From the NCBI GenBank assembly GCA_905160935.1, contig CAJHZI010000548.1, positions 988,501 through 1,052,500 on the forward strand: a DNA stretch of 64,000 nt, given 5' to 3'. Each line of letters starts with the position of its first letter. Within the stretch, counting starts at the first letter, position 1. The position numbers and the translations under genes are program-made. Of this stretch, positions 22,226-34,339 are shown piece by piece. The DNA comes from Enchytraeus crypticus. Its lineage: Eukaryota; Annelida; Clitellata; Enchytraeida; Enchytraeidae. The notes beneath the pieces are model-generated. The model made no database searches, had not been told where the DNA came from, and saw only the letters and a list, made by a program, of their open reading frames with translations.

Positions 22226-22300
22226 TTACTATTGTTGGACATCACGATGGGTTAAGTGACCTTGTAGAACTACTGCTCAAGAAGCAAGGGCAAGCAAATG
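22226..22300 (+). CDS. Orphan candidate exon with an ankyrin-like segment
   Basis: A pyrimidine-rich acceptor (TTTCTTTCTTTTAG) and a strong donor (ATG|GTAAGA) bound 75 nt that read TIVGHHDGL then SDLVELLLKKQGQAN, the pattern of an ankyrin helix pair (G-H-x-DLVELLLK-x-G-A-x-x-N). No partner exon was recognised on either side. It could be a stranded gene fragment, an exon of an undetected gene or a coincidence. Confidence 0.35.
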
Positions 22301-23850
22301 GTAAGACATATAGCCTATAAAAGTTTGTGGGGATCTTTAACAAAAATATAGCTAATTATAAAGCCAAAACTTCACTATATTATATTATAATGTAATCTAA
22401 TGTATCTTCTCTCATTCTGTTTTGTAAGTAGCGTATAGAAATTTTAGAATATCATTTTCTTTCTTTACTTTCACAATCAATGTACTTAGTAAGTTTCTGT
22501 CTCTCAACATTATCCTATTGAACACGAACCTCAAGACGGAGACTGAAACGAATTTTAATATAATGTGGTTATAATTTAGGGCAAGGAAATCTAATTTTGC
22601 AAATGATTGTGCATTGTTTAATAATGCATTTGATGGAGTAGTTAGGAAGCAGATTTACATTTTAAGAGCCATTTTATCCTAACCTCTGCAATGACACTAT
22701 CGACAAAATGCCAGCTGTACTTATAAAGCAACTGCTGAGCTAATTTCAGATCTTTTCTCTAATGATTGAATCAACTGAAATGCAGGTAAATGCAATTAGA
22801 TTGCTAATAGCTGCCTATTTGTCTAATCAAGATTTAAATTGAATCTCTTGTGGCTTGATCCGGAATTCCTAACCATTTGTAGAGCTTATTCGACCTATTC
22901 CGCTTTTATACAATTGCTCTATATCGCTTAATAAAGAGTAACTGACATTCGCATTGCAGTAATATTTTCAGCCGGTGCAGATGAAGAAAGTTTGTAAGAG
23001 AATTATGAAAAAAGCATATATGTGAATAAACAGTCGTAGTGCTCCATAAGTTTTTGCCTTTTTGTTTCTAATTTTGCTGGACTAGATTACAGACGTTGTC
23101 AATCATATATCACTTTCATTTTCTTAAATTTTACAAATGCTTTCATTCAAAATTTTTTGCAGTTTAAACTCGAAAATGGCCAATACGATGAGTAATTTAT
23201 AATTCTAACATCAAGTCGCTCTTTAACGGTAGTATTTACAAATCCTGCTTTTCTCTAAGAATTTACTTGAATTAGTTCACTCGGAATTAGCCAGGCTTTC
23301 CAGGGTGTCGAAAAAGTAGTACACAATTGTAATTTAACTTGGCTTTTCTTCATTTATGTGCTTAAAAAGTTCAAGCCTACTAAGCAGTCCGATTTCACAA
23401 AATATTTGTAAATTTCAACGCATTTTGTTCACAAATAGCGTAGTTGTTTGCCTTCTTGTGAACCTACCTTCTTATGCAATCTTCAAAACTGCGTTGCGGC
23501 GGAAATTGACGATAGGTTCATAAGAAGTTTTACTACGGCGCTCTCTGGGGACATAATGAGGTTAAAGTTTTCAGAGATATATCCAACTGTTCTGTCTACA
23601 ATTTCGGAACATTACATGCACCGTTGGAAAACAATCTTAGAGAAATCTTTGGTTGGAACAAGCTCTAGAATGATCACGTGATCTGACATGATATGCACAT
23701 GTAATTGATGATTCAGAAGTTATACGAAATTAATTTATTGAGCACTACTTTTTTCTCCACCTTGTACATACTATATTATACTATATTCGTTTTAAAGCTA
23801 CTGAGGATTCTATAAGAAAACTCATTGTAATTAAATTTATTTATTGAGAT
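22301..23850. other. Intergenic DNA
   Basis: No repeat family recognised. The open frame at 23448-23681 is moderately GC-rich but shows no motif; not called. Confidence 0.4.
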
Positions 23851-23853
23851 TTT

Positions 23854-24138
23854 TTCTCTCTCTCTCTCTCTCTCTCTGTAGTGTTCTGCCAAGTGGCAGG
23901 TCAAAAGCACATATTCCTGCTAACATGCTGCATTTCACATTTATAAAGAGCAGTCCAACGAGTTAACCTCTTCAAAAATGCTACGGCTTATCCACACCTA
24001 ATGTTGCCTATAGCTTGTAAAACGTGTAGCTTCTGAGTTGGTTTCCCCTTGTCTTCCTCAGTTATTGCTCAGCCGCCTCTTACGACACGTTCAATTTACG
24101 GTTGGTCTATTCTTCCGCGTCCCGGCCACAAACACGGG
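23854..24138 (-). repeat. SINE D, full-length copy
   Basis: Antisense: (CT)n, then GTTCTGCCAAGTGGCAGGTC (tail hairpin CTGCC-loop-GGCAG), body with TATAAAGAGCAGTCCAACGA and CCTCTTACGACACG, and 5' end GTCCCGGCCACAAACACGGG. Confidence 0.88.
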
Positions 24139-24362
24139 AAATAGTAATATTTTATTCATATTAATAAATCATAATTGACGATTTAACGACATAATATGCA
24201 AAAGGCAACGCTCTAATCATGTACAGTCGGTTTTCCGTATTAGTGCATATAATCTTACGATATTTATGTGCTTATAAATATCATTTTAATCTTTCGCTAA
24301 GATGAGAATCCTTTGATGATTTTCATTGTTAATCGTTTAGTTAGAACAACAACAAATCATCA

Positions 24363-24560
24363 TCTTCTTCTTCTAGTGCACTGCCTAACGGCAGGTCCAA
24401 GGCATATAACTCTTCCAACCAATTCTATCCTCAACCTTTTTTCATCTCTATATACGAATTTGCTGTCAGATCATCCAGCATCTCTTATCTCCGTCTTCCT
24501 CTAACTGTTTTCCCTTGCATTATTTTTCCTATTGCATTCTTTAGGAACCATCCCCTCTCC
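24363..24560 (-). repeat. RTE-like LINE 3' end, diverged
   Basis: Antisense: CTTCTTCTAGTGCACTGCC, hairpin CTGCCTAACGGCAGG (loop differs from other copies, stem kept), then a weak match to the C-terminal ORF. The tail is CTT-like rather than (CT)n. Confidence 0.75.
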
Positions 24561-25117
24561 TAGACCATGTCCTATTCAGCTAATCATCAGATCTATAAAT
24601 AGCATAATGAGGTAATTAATGAACATTTGCATTTTAAACTTGATATAGCTGTAAATTTATCCTCCGATCAATTATACGGGCTAATTACATGAAATTATTT
24701 TGCTTCAATAAATAATATTTACTTTAAAAGTAAATTTCAAGAGATGAGAAAGCTCTGTCATTTAGTTTGCTAATTTTCTGATGACTTTTGTACTAAATGT
24801 CTGCCTCGTTTAATCTACTTATATTTCAAATCATTAAATTTATTTGATTCAATGATTTCGCCCACAGTTCCAGTATAAAGACAGTCAATCTTGTAGCGAC
24901 TCATCATTATCCCTTCGTAACGTCATAGTTGATTGAGATAACGCTGCTAATCCTGATGTACTGAATCTAATCAATCATTAATCCTAATGTAATTACTGTT
25001 CACATCCCTGTTGTTATATTTATAACTATTGTTGCTATTTTAAATGCCTACGTTTAATTACATTTTTATTAATTCAATTCAATTCAATTTAATAAGAACA
25101 CCAAAAATGTCCGAGTG

Positions 25118-25237
25118 AAATGGTGAAAGTCTGAGATTTTACTCTCTGATCAGCTCTGCCGGGAATTGATCTCAGGAACAGCCGTTTAGACTTCATGACA
25201 CTACCTAACGCGCTTGCACACTGAACCATCGAGACAG
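25118..25237 (-). repeat. SINE C, 5' part, diverged
   Basis: CTGAGATTTTACTCTCTGAT, GGAATTGATCTCA and CATGACACTACCTAACGC match the complement of the SINE C head. Confidence 0.75.
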
Positions 25238-25239
25238 TT

Positions 25240-26660
25240 TATTTGGAAATTTGCAATAACACTCACTTATAGAGCAGAATTTCGAGCTTTTTCACAGATA
25301 CTATTGAGAAATAAAACGAACGCACGCTTGTAGTCAAGTTAATCCTATGGACAATCTGCCAGTTAGGCAAATACCTGAATGATGCAGTTATACTATATTA
25401 ATTAAAACAATCATCTAGATGACTAGGACGTCACTACGCTGAGTTTGCAAAAATTGATAATCCTTATTTAGTAGTATAATATAGTCCAAAGTAGGGATGA
25501 TCGATTTTTCATGAATTTAGTAAATCTACCGTATCGTTAATATATTATATTGACGATACTCTAGATTTACTAAATTCATCAGAAAAAATGTTTGAAGTAT
25601 CATTATATGGAGGAACCTGGAAATACTTGAGAAGTTTCAAGTTAAGTGGTTCACTAAGGAACCTTGTTATATTATTCCGGTTATATTTTATTATTATATA
25701 ACTAATCAAGGCCTTCATTGTGGCTGAAAAAATTGTCACATAATTTAATTGTATATTTAAACATAGAATTTTCTTTTAAATCCTTAAGTCTTTTGATAGC
25801 TATCAATGATTCGCATTAAAATACTAGCTCATAATTGAAAATTATAATTCTACTCTTGAACTGAGACGTTGCAACGCAAGCCCACTTGAAGTAATTTACA
25901 GTATGTTAAACGCCATTCAAATCAATTTGTCACAAAAAACTGCGCAAAACAATTCCAGCATCGTTCAAAGCAAGGTCAAATAGAAGATAATAGAATAGAA
26001 ATGCAGGTATTGCATGTCAAGCTTCGCTTTATTCTCTTCGGCAGAGAATTACGGGTCTTCATTCCTCATTCAAAGCGGCTGATTAGCATTGAATCACCCT
26101 AGAACAGCTGTACAGTTTAGAAGCAAACATTGCTCTCTCAACAATCATATGATTCTTATCGAGTCTAGGGTAATACCTTTTGAATATGGTATCGAATTGG
26201 CATTGGCTTCACAGTACTCTAGGTTGTCATGAACGATTGCATTAATTTTGATGTCATTTCCATTACTAATTGTAAGATTACGTCTACTTATATTACGCAT
26301 AGTACGACAAGTATATGCACCTTAAGCTTATTTGGATGTTTGAGATTTTTAGAAAAAATGAAAAACAAGTGGAACTATATAGCAGAACCATCCGTAAAAC
26401 GATCGCACGGTGTTGAGATAATAGGAAACTTCAGCGTCAAGAATTTCCTATTAAAGTCTGACATCCTTTATCATTTAGAAAATGTAACTTAGCTAATCTA
26501 AAAAATCGATATTTTAAACATCGTCAGATTCTGAGCCCTCGCTAAAATCTTAGATTCTCTAAAATAATTGAATTTAGGGGAACTTGCTAATAAATGCTCT
26601 AAGTTTAACACTCTATCCCTCTCTATCCAACAATGTAAAAACTTTACCATTCGTTTTAGA
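25240..26660. other. AT-rich intergenic DNA
   Basis: No gene or family recognised. An inverted repeat TAGTAAATCTACCGTATCG...CGATACTCTAGATTTACTA (25518-25575) is a modest hairpin. Confidence 0.4.
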
Positions 26661-26666
26661 AACTTC

Positions 26667-26798
26667 TGTTGCAATTTTTAGAGTCTAAGCCCTCACCAAC
26701 CGAATGCCCTTTCTGACGTTGGTCTTAATGGTTTGTCATCTTATACGACACGTACAGTCTACGGTTGGTATATTATTCAACATCCAGCGCTTTACACG
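26667..26798 (-). repeat. SINE B, 5' half
   Basis: Antisense: GTCTAAGCCCTCACCAACCG, GCCCTTTCTGACGTTGGTCT and ACGACACGTACAGTCTACGG, then GGTATATTATTCAACA. Confidence 0.85.
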
Positions 26799-27605
26799 GA
26801 TAAAGTTCAAGAATAATTAAAAAGTTAAAGAACAGTTTAAAAAATATATGATTTGTTAATGAAATTAGTGCCGTTCCTGACATCATTCCTAAACGTGGAA
26901 ATGGATGATAAACCCTGCCCTTTAATATTAGCAGGATTGTTCATTTTGTATTTATCACTCTTAGAAACTGTTTTTGCAAATACACCACTGGCATCAGCTT
27001 TCATTTGACTGTCCTTTTCTCTTGTAACCTTTCTAGACAATAATTACCTCCAGAGCCCACTGTCAGTTCAGTTCTTCATAATTTCAACTTAAGTCGGCTC
27101 CGATGGAGCTTAAATCAACATTCATTCTGTAAATGTGCGCCGTTATATTGATTTGCTATTGTTTTCTAAAGTGAAGCGTGAGAAATTGCGTGATGTTCTA
27201 AGCTGCCGATATAGAAAGAGTCAAATATTTGTGTCTGAGGTTATGGCACTTGACCTTCAAAATCTAGCGGAAAAACGCATTCTTCACATTTATTGGCCCT
27301 TCGATGTCTAATAGAGTAGCATGGTTCATTTTGTCAATTATGACAAAGGCATTCTCCCGTTTTGTGTCCGGGCTAAAGTTAAAAATTTATAATTAAATGA
27401 TTATCTGTGATAATGTCTATCATCTTATTAACATTTGCTTAGCCATTAGGCGGCTTTGTTAATTCCATTTTCAATTTTTTCGAGCCAATTCGTAATAATA
27501 ATAGCAAACTCGATCAATGAAATTTAATGAAAATTCTATTGTGGCCTACAATAACTTCAATATTTAATGAAACATCTGACTATTTTAGCCTATGTTGAAA
27601 TGTGT

Positions 27606-27775
27606 TGAAGTCTTGAAGGGGTCATAGAAGGTAGAACAAAAGGACAGAGAAGCAGAGGAAGACCAAGATTAGGAATGTTAGATTTAAAAATCCCCCATAT
27701 GTGCTCAGGAAGCGGAAAATGGAAGAAAGAGAAGATGCAAGCGTTTTATGCGATGGACCTACCAATAAGCAGTTG

Positions 27776-27819
<44 letters not shown>
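27606..27819 (+). mobile_element. RTE-like LINE 3' end, 5'-truncated (sense)
   Basis: Encodes EVIEGRTKG, RGRPRLGMLD with a frameshift, then MDLPISS. The tail hairpin is CTACCAATAAGCAG (one stem pair decayed), followed by a pure (GA)n run. Sense counterpart of the antisense copies. Confidence 0.88.
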
Positions 27820-27821
<2 letters not shown>

Positions 27822-28357
27822 TTAAATATACTTCATGCTTTTATGAGCAGAAGGCCTATCTGACATTACAGATGTATAAAGAACGAAAGTCAAATGATAG
27901 GTTTGTTGTAATTAAGGTATCAGAATTTCTAAACGTACTACAATGTAACCAGACAGAGCTGGTTGAAAAATCTCAAATATTAGCACATTTTCTCTCTAAA
28001 AGAACGAAAACTCAAATCAAACGGCAATCTACAAGTTCTAAAAACTAAAATGTCAAAGCTGAATACGATGTCAGTGTTTATCTGATATGGTAATTTATAA
28101 CGTCTGTGTTATGTTAGACGACTTTTACTGGATACTGTCTAAACTTAGTAACAAGATGGCGTCTATTAGATTTAAGCTACTTTTTAAATTGTGCGTTACA
28201 TAAAGTTCCTGATACAAGATATTCTTTTTCCATATTTTACTTTATGGTCTATCGATCTATAATGTGTATTTGTTGCGTATACATCCCAATGCCATTCTCG
28301 AGTGAGGTAGTAGACGTTGAACCTATCCTATTATTTATTACTTATAAAATATATGTT

Positions 28358-28635
28358 CCCGTGTTGTTTCCGGGACACTGAAGAGTAGATTGCTCAATTA
28401 ATTGCACATGTCATAAGAGGAAACAAAGAAAGAACTGATGAATACAACGAGAAACCAACTCTGAAGTGATTTATTTCCCAAGCTATAGGCTACATATGAT
28501 ATGGATAACGCATAGCCTTTTGTGAAGGGATTAACTTGTTGATCCATGGAGTGCTATTTGGAGCTCAAAAGCAGAATCTTAGTATAGATATGTACCTTGG
28601 ACCTGCCGTTTGGCTGATCACTAAAGAAGAAGAAA
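28358..28635 (+). repeat. SINE D, full-length copy (sense)
   Basis: 5' CCCGTGTTGTTTCCGGGACA, GTCATAAGAGGAAAC, AACCAACTCTGAAGTG, CAAGCTATAGGCTA, TTAACTTGTTGATCCATGGA, then TTGGACCTGCCGTTTGGCTG and CACTAAAGAAGAAGAA. The tail is (GAA)n instead of (GA)n. Confidence 0.85.
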
Positions 28636-29744
28636 CTACATCGATGAGTTGTCTGTGTCAACTTCATTGTGTGATGGAAGGTTTACTGAATGTCTTGAAT
28701 AATCTTATTTGTTAAACAGGCTTTAGAGCAGTTTAACGTCCATTTTTTAAACTCGAGTATTGTAAGAGACGTATAGATTTACGTTAACATATTGAATTAT
28801 AAATTAAAAGCTTTTATACTAATCAGAGTCACGTGCATGAGATTAAGATAAAATTTTAAATTATATTAAACTTTGAATTGGACTAAAAGTTAAAGTTTAT
28901 TTGTTTTATAGGAGTTCTCTAAATTCAACCGTCATATTTGTATCAATGCTAAATTAGGGTCTCCTGTCAAACTCAGACCAGCGAATCTGATAAATTATAA
29001 TCCGTGTCAAAGAAAAAACTTTTAAAATTATAATAATTCGACTGCAGAATCGTCCTCTGATTTCCCTTCTGACGATATTTTTGGATTTGATTAAAAGCTG
29101 GGTTGGTTAAGTTCTTTTGAGATTGGTTTCAGGGCGAGGTAATTGTTCTGAAGCGGAAAGACTTTTATCCCTGTTTGCTATGCAAGATGTGAGCCAGGAA
29201 TTTCCAGTTCACGAAAAGTAGAATAATGATGGATGAGAAAAGGAAATGATTTTGAATGTTTTAAGTTTGTTTGTAATCAACTATATTACATTCTGCCATG
29301 AACTGACGCAATTGTAAAGTTAAAATAGGTGAAACTTAGCAATTACAAAATTAAATGTCAAAATATGAAAAGTGTGTCTGCATTAAAAAATTGTGCAAAT
29401 ATTAAACTTACGTACAAATATGTCAATATAAAAATTAAATGTACATTTAATGATGTACATAATTAATAAATATAAATGGAATGAAAATGAATTAGTAAAT
29501 AAATTCAACGAGTAAAATTATATACTTTTTATATTTTATTATAAAAAGTGTATGCAATACTTAAAATTAAATATGTTACTAAATAGCAAATAATAATATT
29601 GAAATTGCTTAGAGACAATTTACAATTATAAATAATATATTATTAAATATATTACTAAAGAAATATACTATTTGTGAATATAATAGAGATTATAATAGTT
29701 CAGTTCAAAATTTGTAACAGTATATAAAAATAAAATAAATTTGT
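28636..29744. other. AT-rich intergenic DNA
   Basis: Very AT-rich from about 29260 to 29740. No gene seen. GTTTAACGTCCATTTTTTAA near 28730 is a short trace of a LINE/SINE 3' tail. Confidence 0.4.
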
Positions 29745-30296
29745 CTGTCGATCCTCGAGGCTTCAGGCCACCTCTAGTTCCTTGCTTAATAACCTTCATT
29801 GGCTTCCTGTAGTTAGAAGAATTAAGTATAAATTGCTCTTTTAACTTTCAATACACTCCTTTTTGGTAAACCTTCTTACCTTTGTGATCTCCTAAACCAA
29901 TATCAACCTTCTCGTAAGCTTCGTTCTTCCGATACAAAACTGCTCAAAATTCCTAATATTCTCACTTCGTTAGGTAGACGTTCCTTTTTCTCCGCTCCTA
30001 CTGTTTGGAACTCTCTGCCTCCTGATCTTCGCTCATGTTCTACTACTTCCATTTTCCGTTGTAAGTTGAAAACACATCTCTTCCCACCATAGATTTTATT
30101 TCATCTTGACTGACTGTTTTTTTTATCACCGGACCGGCACTGTTTATGATCTTTTTCTCTTCAGCACGTGTTTTTTCAGATCGTTTGGGGTGAATCGATT
30201 TGTAGTGACATGTGATGGGGGGACGTCCTTGACATCATCCTTGTATGAGGAAACGGACATTAAACCTTTATTATTATTATTATTATTTATAGTTTC
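29745..30296 (+). pseudogene. L2-like LINE, C-terminal ORF part and 3' UTR
   Basis: Broken reading gives LHWLPVVRRIKYKLL, RKLRSSDTKLLKIPN and SAPTVWNSLPPDLRS, the standard C-terminal block of L2/CR1-group ORF2. The 3' UTR runs through GGGGTGAATCGATTTGTAGT to TTGACATCATCCTTGTATGA, GGAAACGGACATTAAACC and (ATT)n. Related antisense 3' UTRs lie at 34125-34335 and 47017-47150. Confidence 0.85.
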
Positions 30297-30544
30297 AGAT
30301 GAATTAATTCAATATCTCGATAGTAATAAGATAAGTTCAGTATGATATTCGCTAAATTTAGCGCTTTCGTCTCTGTAATACATACATGCAGTTTCAAAGA
30401 TCATACATATATATCATCTTTGGTCGTCCTCTACCAAACATTAGCAGTTGTTTGTTTGGCCTATCGTTAACATTCCAGCAGGAACTGTCATTTAACGAGC
30501 TATTAAACTACATCCATAATGTATTGGATTTATTCCAGTTTATC

Positions 30545-31656
30545 CTACTCTACATTCCATCTGGTTAGAGATGAAATCCCATCATTTGCGTCAGAGATCT
30601 CGCGACTCAACAAAGTTAACTCAATCAAATTCCTAGGTATATGGATTGATGATAATCTAAATTTCAAGCAACATATTAGATATTTATCTAAAAAATCAGT
30701 AATCTAAACTCTATGCTATATGCTCGAAAACAATTTCTACCTGCTTACTGTCGTGAAATGATTTTTCATACTCTTATTTACTCATATGTTACGTATGGAG
30801 TTGAAGTTTAAGGTAATACAACTGAGTCTACTCTTCATCCATTACATGTTTCTATTAATAATGTCTTGAGGAATCTACAAAATCATAATCGTTTCTACAA
30901 TGTTAAGCAACTTTATATGAATTATGATATCCTTCCAATTGCCCTTTTACATAAATTCTCAATTGCTAAACTTATATATAAGCATTTACACTTTCCTAAT
31001 AATGTGTCTACTGCTATTAGTGATCTGTTTATTCATAGTAAAACCTCGCACAACTACATAACCAGATTATCATTAACTGACCATCTACATACTCACAATC
31101 TAACCGTGCATTCTTCTCTTCGACGCTATTCAACAGCTACAAAATTTGGAATAGTCTACCATACCATATCAGATCCATCCAAAACCGTAATAGATTCCAA
31201 AACCTCCTTAAAAATCATCTACATGCTAGTTGGTCATCATAATTATTCATGTTTCTCGAGTGTCGATTTGTTATTTAATCTGCTATATTCTCACTAACTT
31301 AATTTTTAGTCTGGATCGATATGATAGTCTAATTATGCTATACTTCTAAAGTCTAATAACTTAAATTTAACTTATTAACTTAAATAATTTAATAACACGT
31401 AAATTTACGTGTTTGTATGTTTTATCGGTGGCCAGCAAGATAGGGGTATGCCCTCACTGGTGGCCGATATGCTAGTAGCTATTTGATTGCTGTGTCTTGA
31501 GCACATCTGCACACCTGTGTTTATTTTAAGTGCACTTTTTATAGTTTTGTGTTATTATGGTCTACACTATGTTGAATCTGTGTTTGTAATCTGTAATTAT
31601 CAATGGATTGGTGTTGATGCTGAAATAAACACATATCTCTCTCTCTCTCTCTACAC
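30545..31656 (+). pseudogene. Second CR1/L2-group LINE, C-terminal ORF2 and 3' UTR
   Basis: INSIKFLGIWIDDNL and HIRYLSKK are the post-RT 'FLG' region. After frameshifts, NNVLRNLQNHNRFYNVKQLY follows, then a degenerate C-terminus to about 31297. The 3' UTR has a stem GGTGGCCAGCAAG...CTCACTGGTGGCC (31429-31465) and ends AAATAAACACATATC + (TC)n. Several stops; dead copy. Confidence 0.8.
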
Positions 31657-31659
31657 ATT

Positions 31660-32220
31660 TAAGACATCATCAAACATAATTTACAAGAAAGATAGATATT
31701 TGACAGTATCAAAGAAGATTTTCTTTCTGAGGTTTAACCTCAATGACCTAAGAGCACAAGTATGCAGCAAGGGTTTCTGGGATTAAAACTAACATTTGGA
31801 AACTCAATAATGTTGATAAAAGTCAGTTGAAATAGTAAAATACAAATCTCGATAACTCTATAGACTTTATTAAATGAAATTGTGCCATCGTCACATTAAT
31901 TAAATATCGGCCGAGGCAATAAATGAAATGTTAACGTCCCGGCTTCTTGTTTCAATGCATTTGTAAAAAATTCTGTTAATTCTGGATTTTAAACATAAAA
32001 CATAGAAATTATAATAGAATTTTACTTTAACGAACTCTTATATCCTAGCATGGAGCATGCATCTGGAAAGGGGGAAACGGAAATACATGTAGAATTGGAT
32101 TTAACTGAATATAATAGGACGTAACGCTCAAGTCATTAACTTCCGTTAATCGATCTTCCCGATGACGGAAATCAATTATCACGTAAGGCTTAATAGTAAA
32201 ATGAGCAGTCCAATTTCTTC
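31660..32220. other. Intergenic DNA
   Basis: Nothing recognised except GAAATGTTAACGTCCCGGCT near 31928, a possible tail fragment. Confidence 0.4.
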
Positions 32221-32223
32221 TGT

Positions 32224-32228
<5 letters not shown>

Positions 32229-32266
<38 letters not shown>

Positions 32267-32383
32267 GCACTGCCTACTGGCAGGTCCATGGTATACAACG
32301 GCTCCACTCATCTCTATCTTCAGTTTTCCTCTTCATGTACACATTTGAGTGGGATACTCGTATGTGGACATGAAGAGGAAAAC
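32229..32383 (-). repeat. RTE-like LINE 3' end with a fold-back at its 5' break
   Basis: Antisense: (CT)n, GCACTGCCTACTGGCAGG, CCATGGTATACAACG and the complement of the C-terminal ORF up to about 32350. Arms 32323-32350 and 32356-32383 are inverted copies (25 of 28 match) around a 5-nt spacer, so the end of the element is duplicated in reverse. Confidence 0.88.
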
Positions 32384-32747
32384 CTTCCTCTTGTACTAAT
32401 CCATGACTAATCCTAGAATATAAGCTGTCAGAGTGTCAATGCTCTGTATCAAAATTAACAATAGTAATTATAATAATTGTAAATATAATATGTAATTATG
32501 TTATTTTTTACATTGTTACTATTACCTTTTATATATGTAAGATATAGTTTTTTAAAAATATTTGAGCCCTAAATTACAAAATATTATTATACTACATATA
32601 ATTTATGATAATAGTTTTTAATTAATACAATGAAATATCAATTTGTTATTGAATATTATTACAAACATTATTGTCATCAACAAATAAATAAACGAATAGT
32701 ATAATAATTGAAATATTGAATAGTAATTAACACACGAACAATTTTTC

Positions 32748-33026
32748 CACGTGTTGTGTTATGGTTGTTTGAAGAATTGACGAACCGGTGACTACACGTG
32801 CCGTAGAAGGCGACTAACGCACTAAGATCAATACCAACGTCAGAAAGGGCATTTGGTTGGTGAGCGTCAAGGCTCCAGAAAGTGCTACAAATATGTAAGC
32901 GAATGGAAAAGTCTCAAATAGGGGATTGGCTGGTAGTGTGATGTAGGACAGAGATGATTTGAGACAGTCTATTTGTATCCTGACCTGGCCAAACTGGGAT
33001 TCAAGGGAAGATGATGATGATGATGA
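32748..33026 (+). repeat. SINE B, full-length copy
   Basis: 5' CGTGTTGTGTTATGGTTGTT, GAAGAATTGACGAACCGGTG, CCAACGTCAGAAAGGGCATT, GGTTGGTGAGCGTCAAGGCT, TCTCAAATAGGGGATTGGCT, TATCCTGACCTGGCCAAACT, GGGATTCAAGGGAAG and (ATG)n. Best complete copy in the window. Confidence 0.9.
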
Positions 33027-33479
33027 ATTAATACGCGAACAGCATTAATATCAATATTTAATGCTGAAATTTCGTTACACCATTTAAGATCGGTATCAAT
33101 TACAGTACAGATAATATTTATATATACGTAACTACTACCAATTCTCAATTATATCCAAATATATGTATTCAGAAATGCTGAAGATTTCTGAATTAGGGAC
33201 GAGCAATCTCACAGGTCAAAGTAACTTTGATTCACATCTGCAGATTCTATTTATTGAATATAACGTGAAATTAACGGACTGAGAATAATCTAAAATAACA
33301 GTTATATAAAAGGGAATACCAATCAGAAAGCGGCGAAGGAACCAAATTGAGTCTCTCTGCTTCTACAAGAAAATACGAACATGTAAAAATGGATAAATGG
33401 AAGCAAACAAAATAGAACACATACAAATAGAGATAGAGAAAGAGAAGAAGGAGAGCTGGCAGTAAAAGATGGGGAGATG

Positions 33480-33503
33480 TGTAAACGTAAGGGAGATAGA
33501 GAA

Positions 33504-33536
<33 letters not shown>

Positions 33537-33560
33537 GAGGGTAAAGAGAGAAATGAAAGA
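33480..33560. repeat. (GA)n microsatellite
   Basis: GA tract, minus-strand Leu-Ser frame is an artefact. Confidence 0.9.
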
Positions 33561-33675
33561 GGATGATAGAAGAAATAAGAATAAGAGAGAGAAGCTCACT
33601 GAGAAGCCATGGAGTATGATAGTGTAAGGCTGAGGTGACCGATCAACGGAAATTGGAAGCCGATCTGTCAGAGTC

Positions 33676-33800
33676 AAGCCACTGCAGTGTTACCCTTCTG
33701 CCACTGCAGTGTTACCATTCTGCCACATGAGTGTTAACACTTCTGCCACTGCAGTGTTAACACTGTAGTGGCAGAAGTGTTAACACTGTAGTGCCATTAT
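33676..33800. repeat. Short repeats and a 56-bp palindrome
   Basis: GTGTTAACACTTCTGCCACT begins a near-perfect palindrome at 33731-33786 (one mismatched pair), centred on the inner GTGTTAACAC. The word TTCTGCCACTGCAGTGTTA also occurs as direct repeats just upstream. Confidence 0.9.
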
Positions 33801-34124
33801 TCGCCATATCCCTCCCCAAATGTATATATTCTTATATAATACACTGTAAGAATTATATATTCGTATATATGCACTGTGCATACGCGAAGAAAATGCGCAA
33901 AGAAATGATAAAATTTAAAAAATCGCATTAATACTTACAAACAACTTCGAAGCGATGCATGTGATATTTAACCATTTCTAAGAAGATTTAATTGTAGTAT
34001 CGTCGGGATTTATCTGTAGCATAACTTGCCTGGTTTGTGTTTCAAAGTTAGGCTGTCCTATTTGTACAATTAATTTCTTTCCTTATAACATTAGTAGCAG
34101 AAAGATTCAATCATTGAATTAAGG

Positions 34125-34335
34125 CGGCTTAATAATAATATTAATAATAAAGGCTTAATGACTCCGTGTCCTCATCCAAGGATGATGTCAGGGATGTCCC
34201 CACAGCAAATATCACTACAGATCAATTCACCCAGACCTATATGCAAAAGAAATGTGCTGAGAAGATGTAAGGTCCTGAACGAAAGCCGGCCCGGTGATCA
34301 AAAATGGCCAGGGTAGATCGATTAATTCTACGGTG
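34125..34335 (-). repeat. L2-like LINE 3' UTR
   Basis: Antisense: (AAT)n, CCTCATCCAAGGATGATGTC, AGGGATGTCCCCACAG, ACAGATCAATTCACCC and CCGGCCCGGTGATCAAAAAT. Complement of the 3' UTR at 30110-30296. Confidence 0.85.
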
Positions 34336-34339
34336 GGAA

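Noticed and set aside
26868-26905. Ancient L2-like tail (GTTCCTGACATCATTCCTAA)
   Set aside because: About three quarters of some 30 positions match the L2-like 3' end, but there is no (ATT)n and no supporting UTR; too weak to list.
27701-28048. 115-codon ORF with an Arg-Glu run
   Set aside because: The (GA)n tail of a LINE copy joins two unrelated open stretches.
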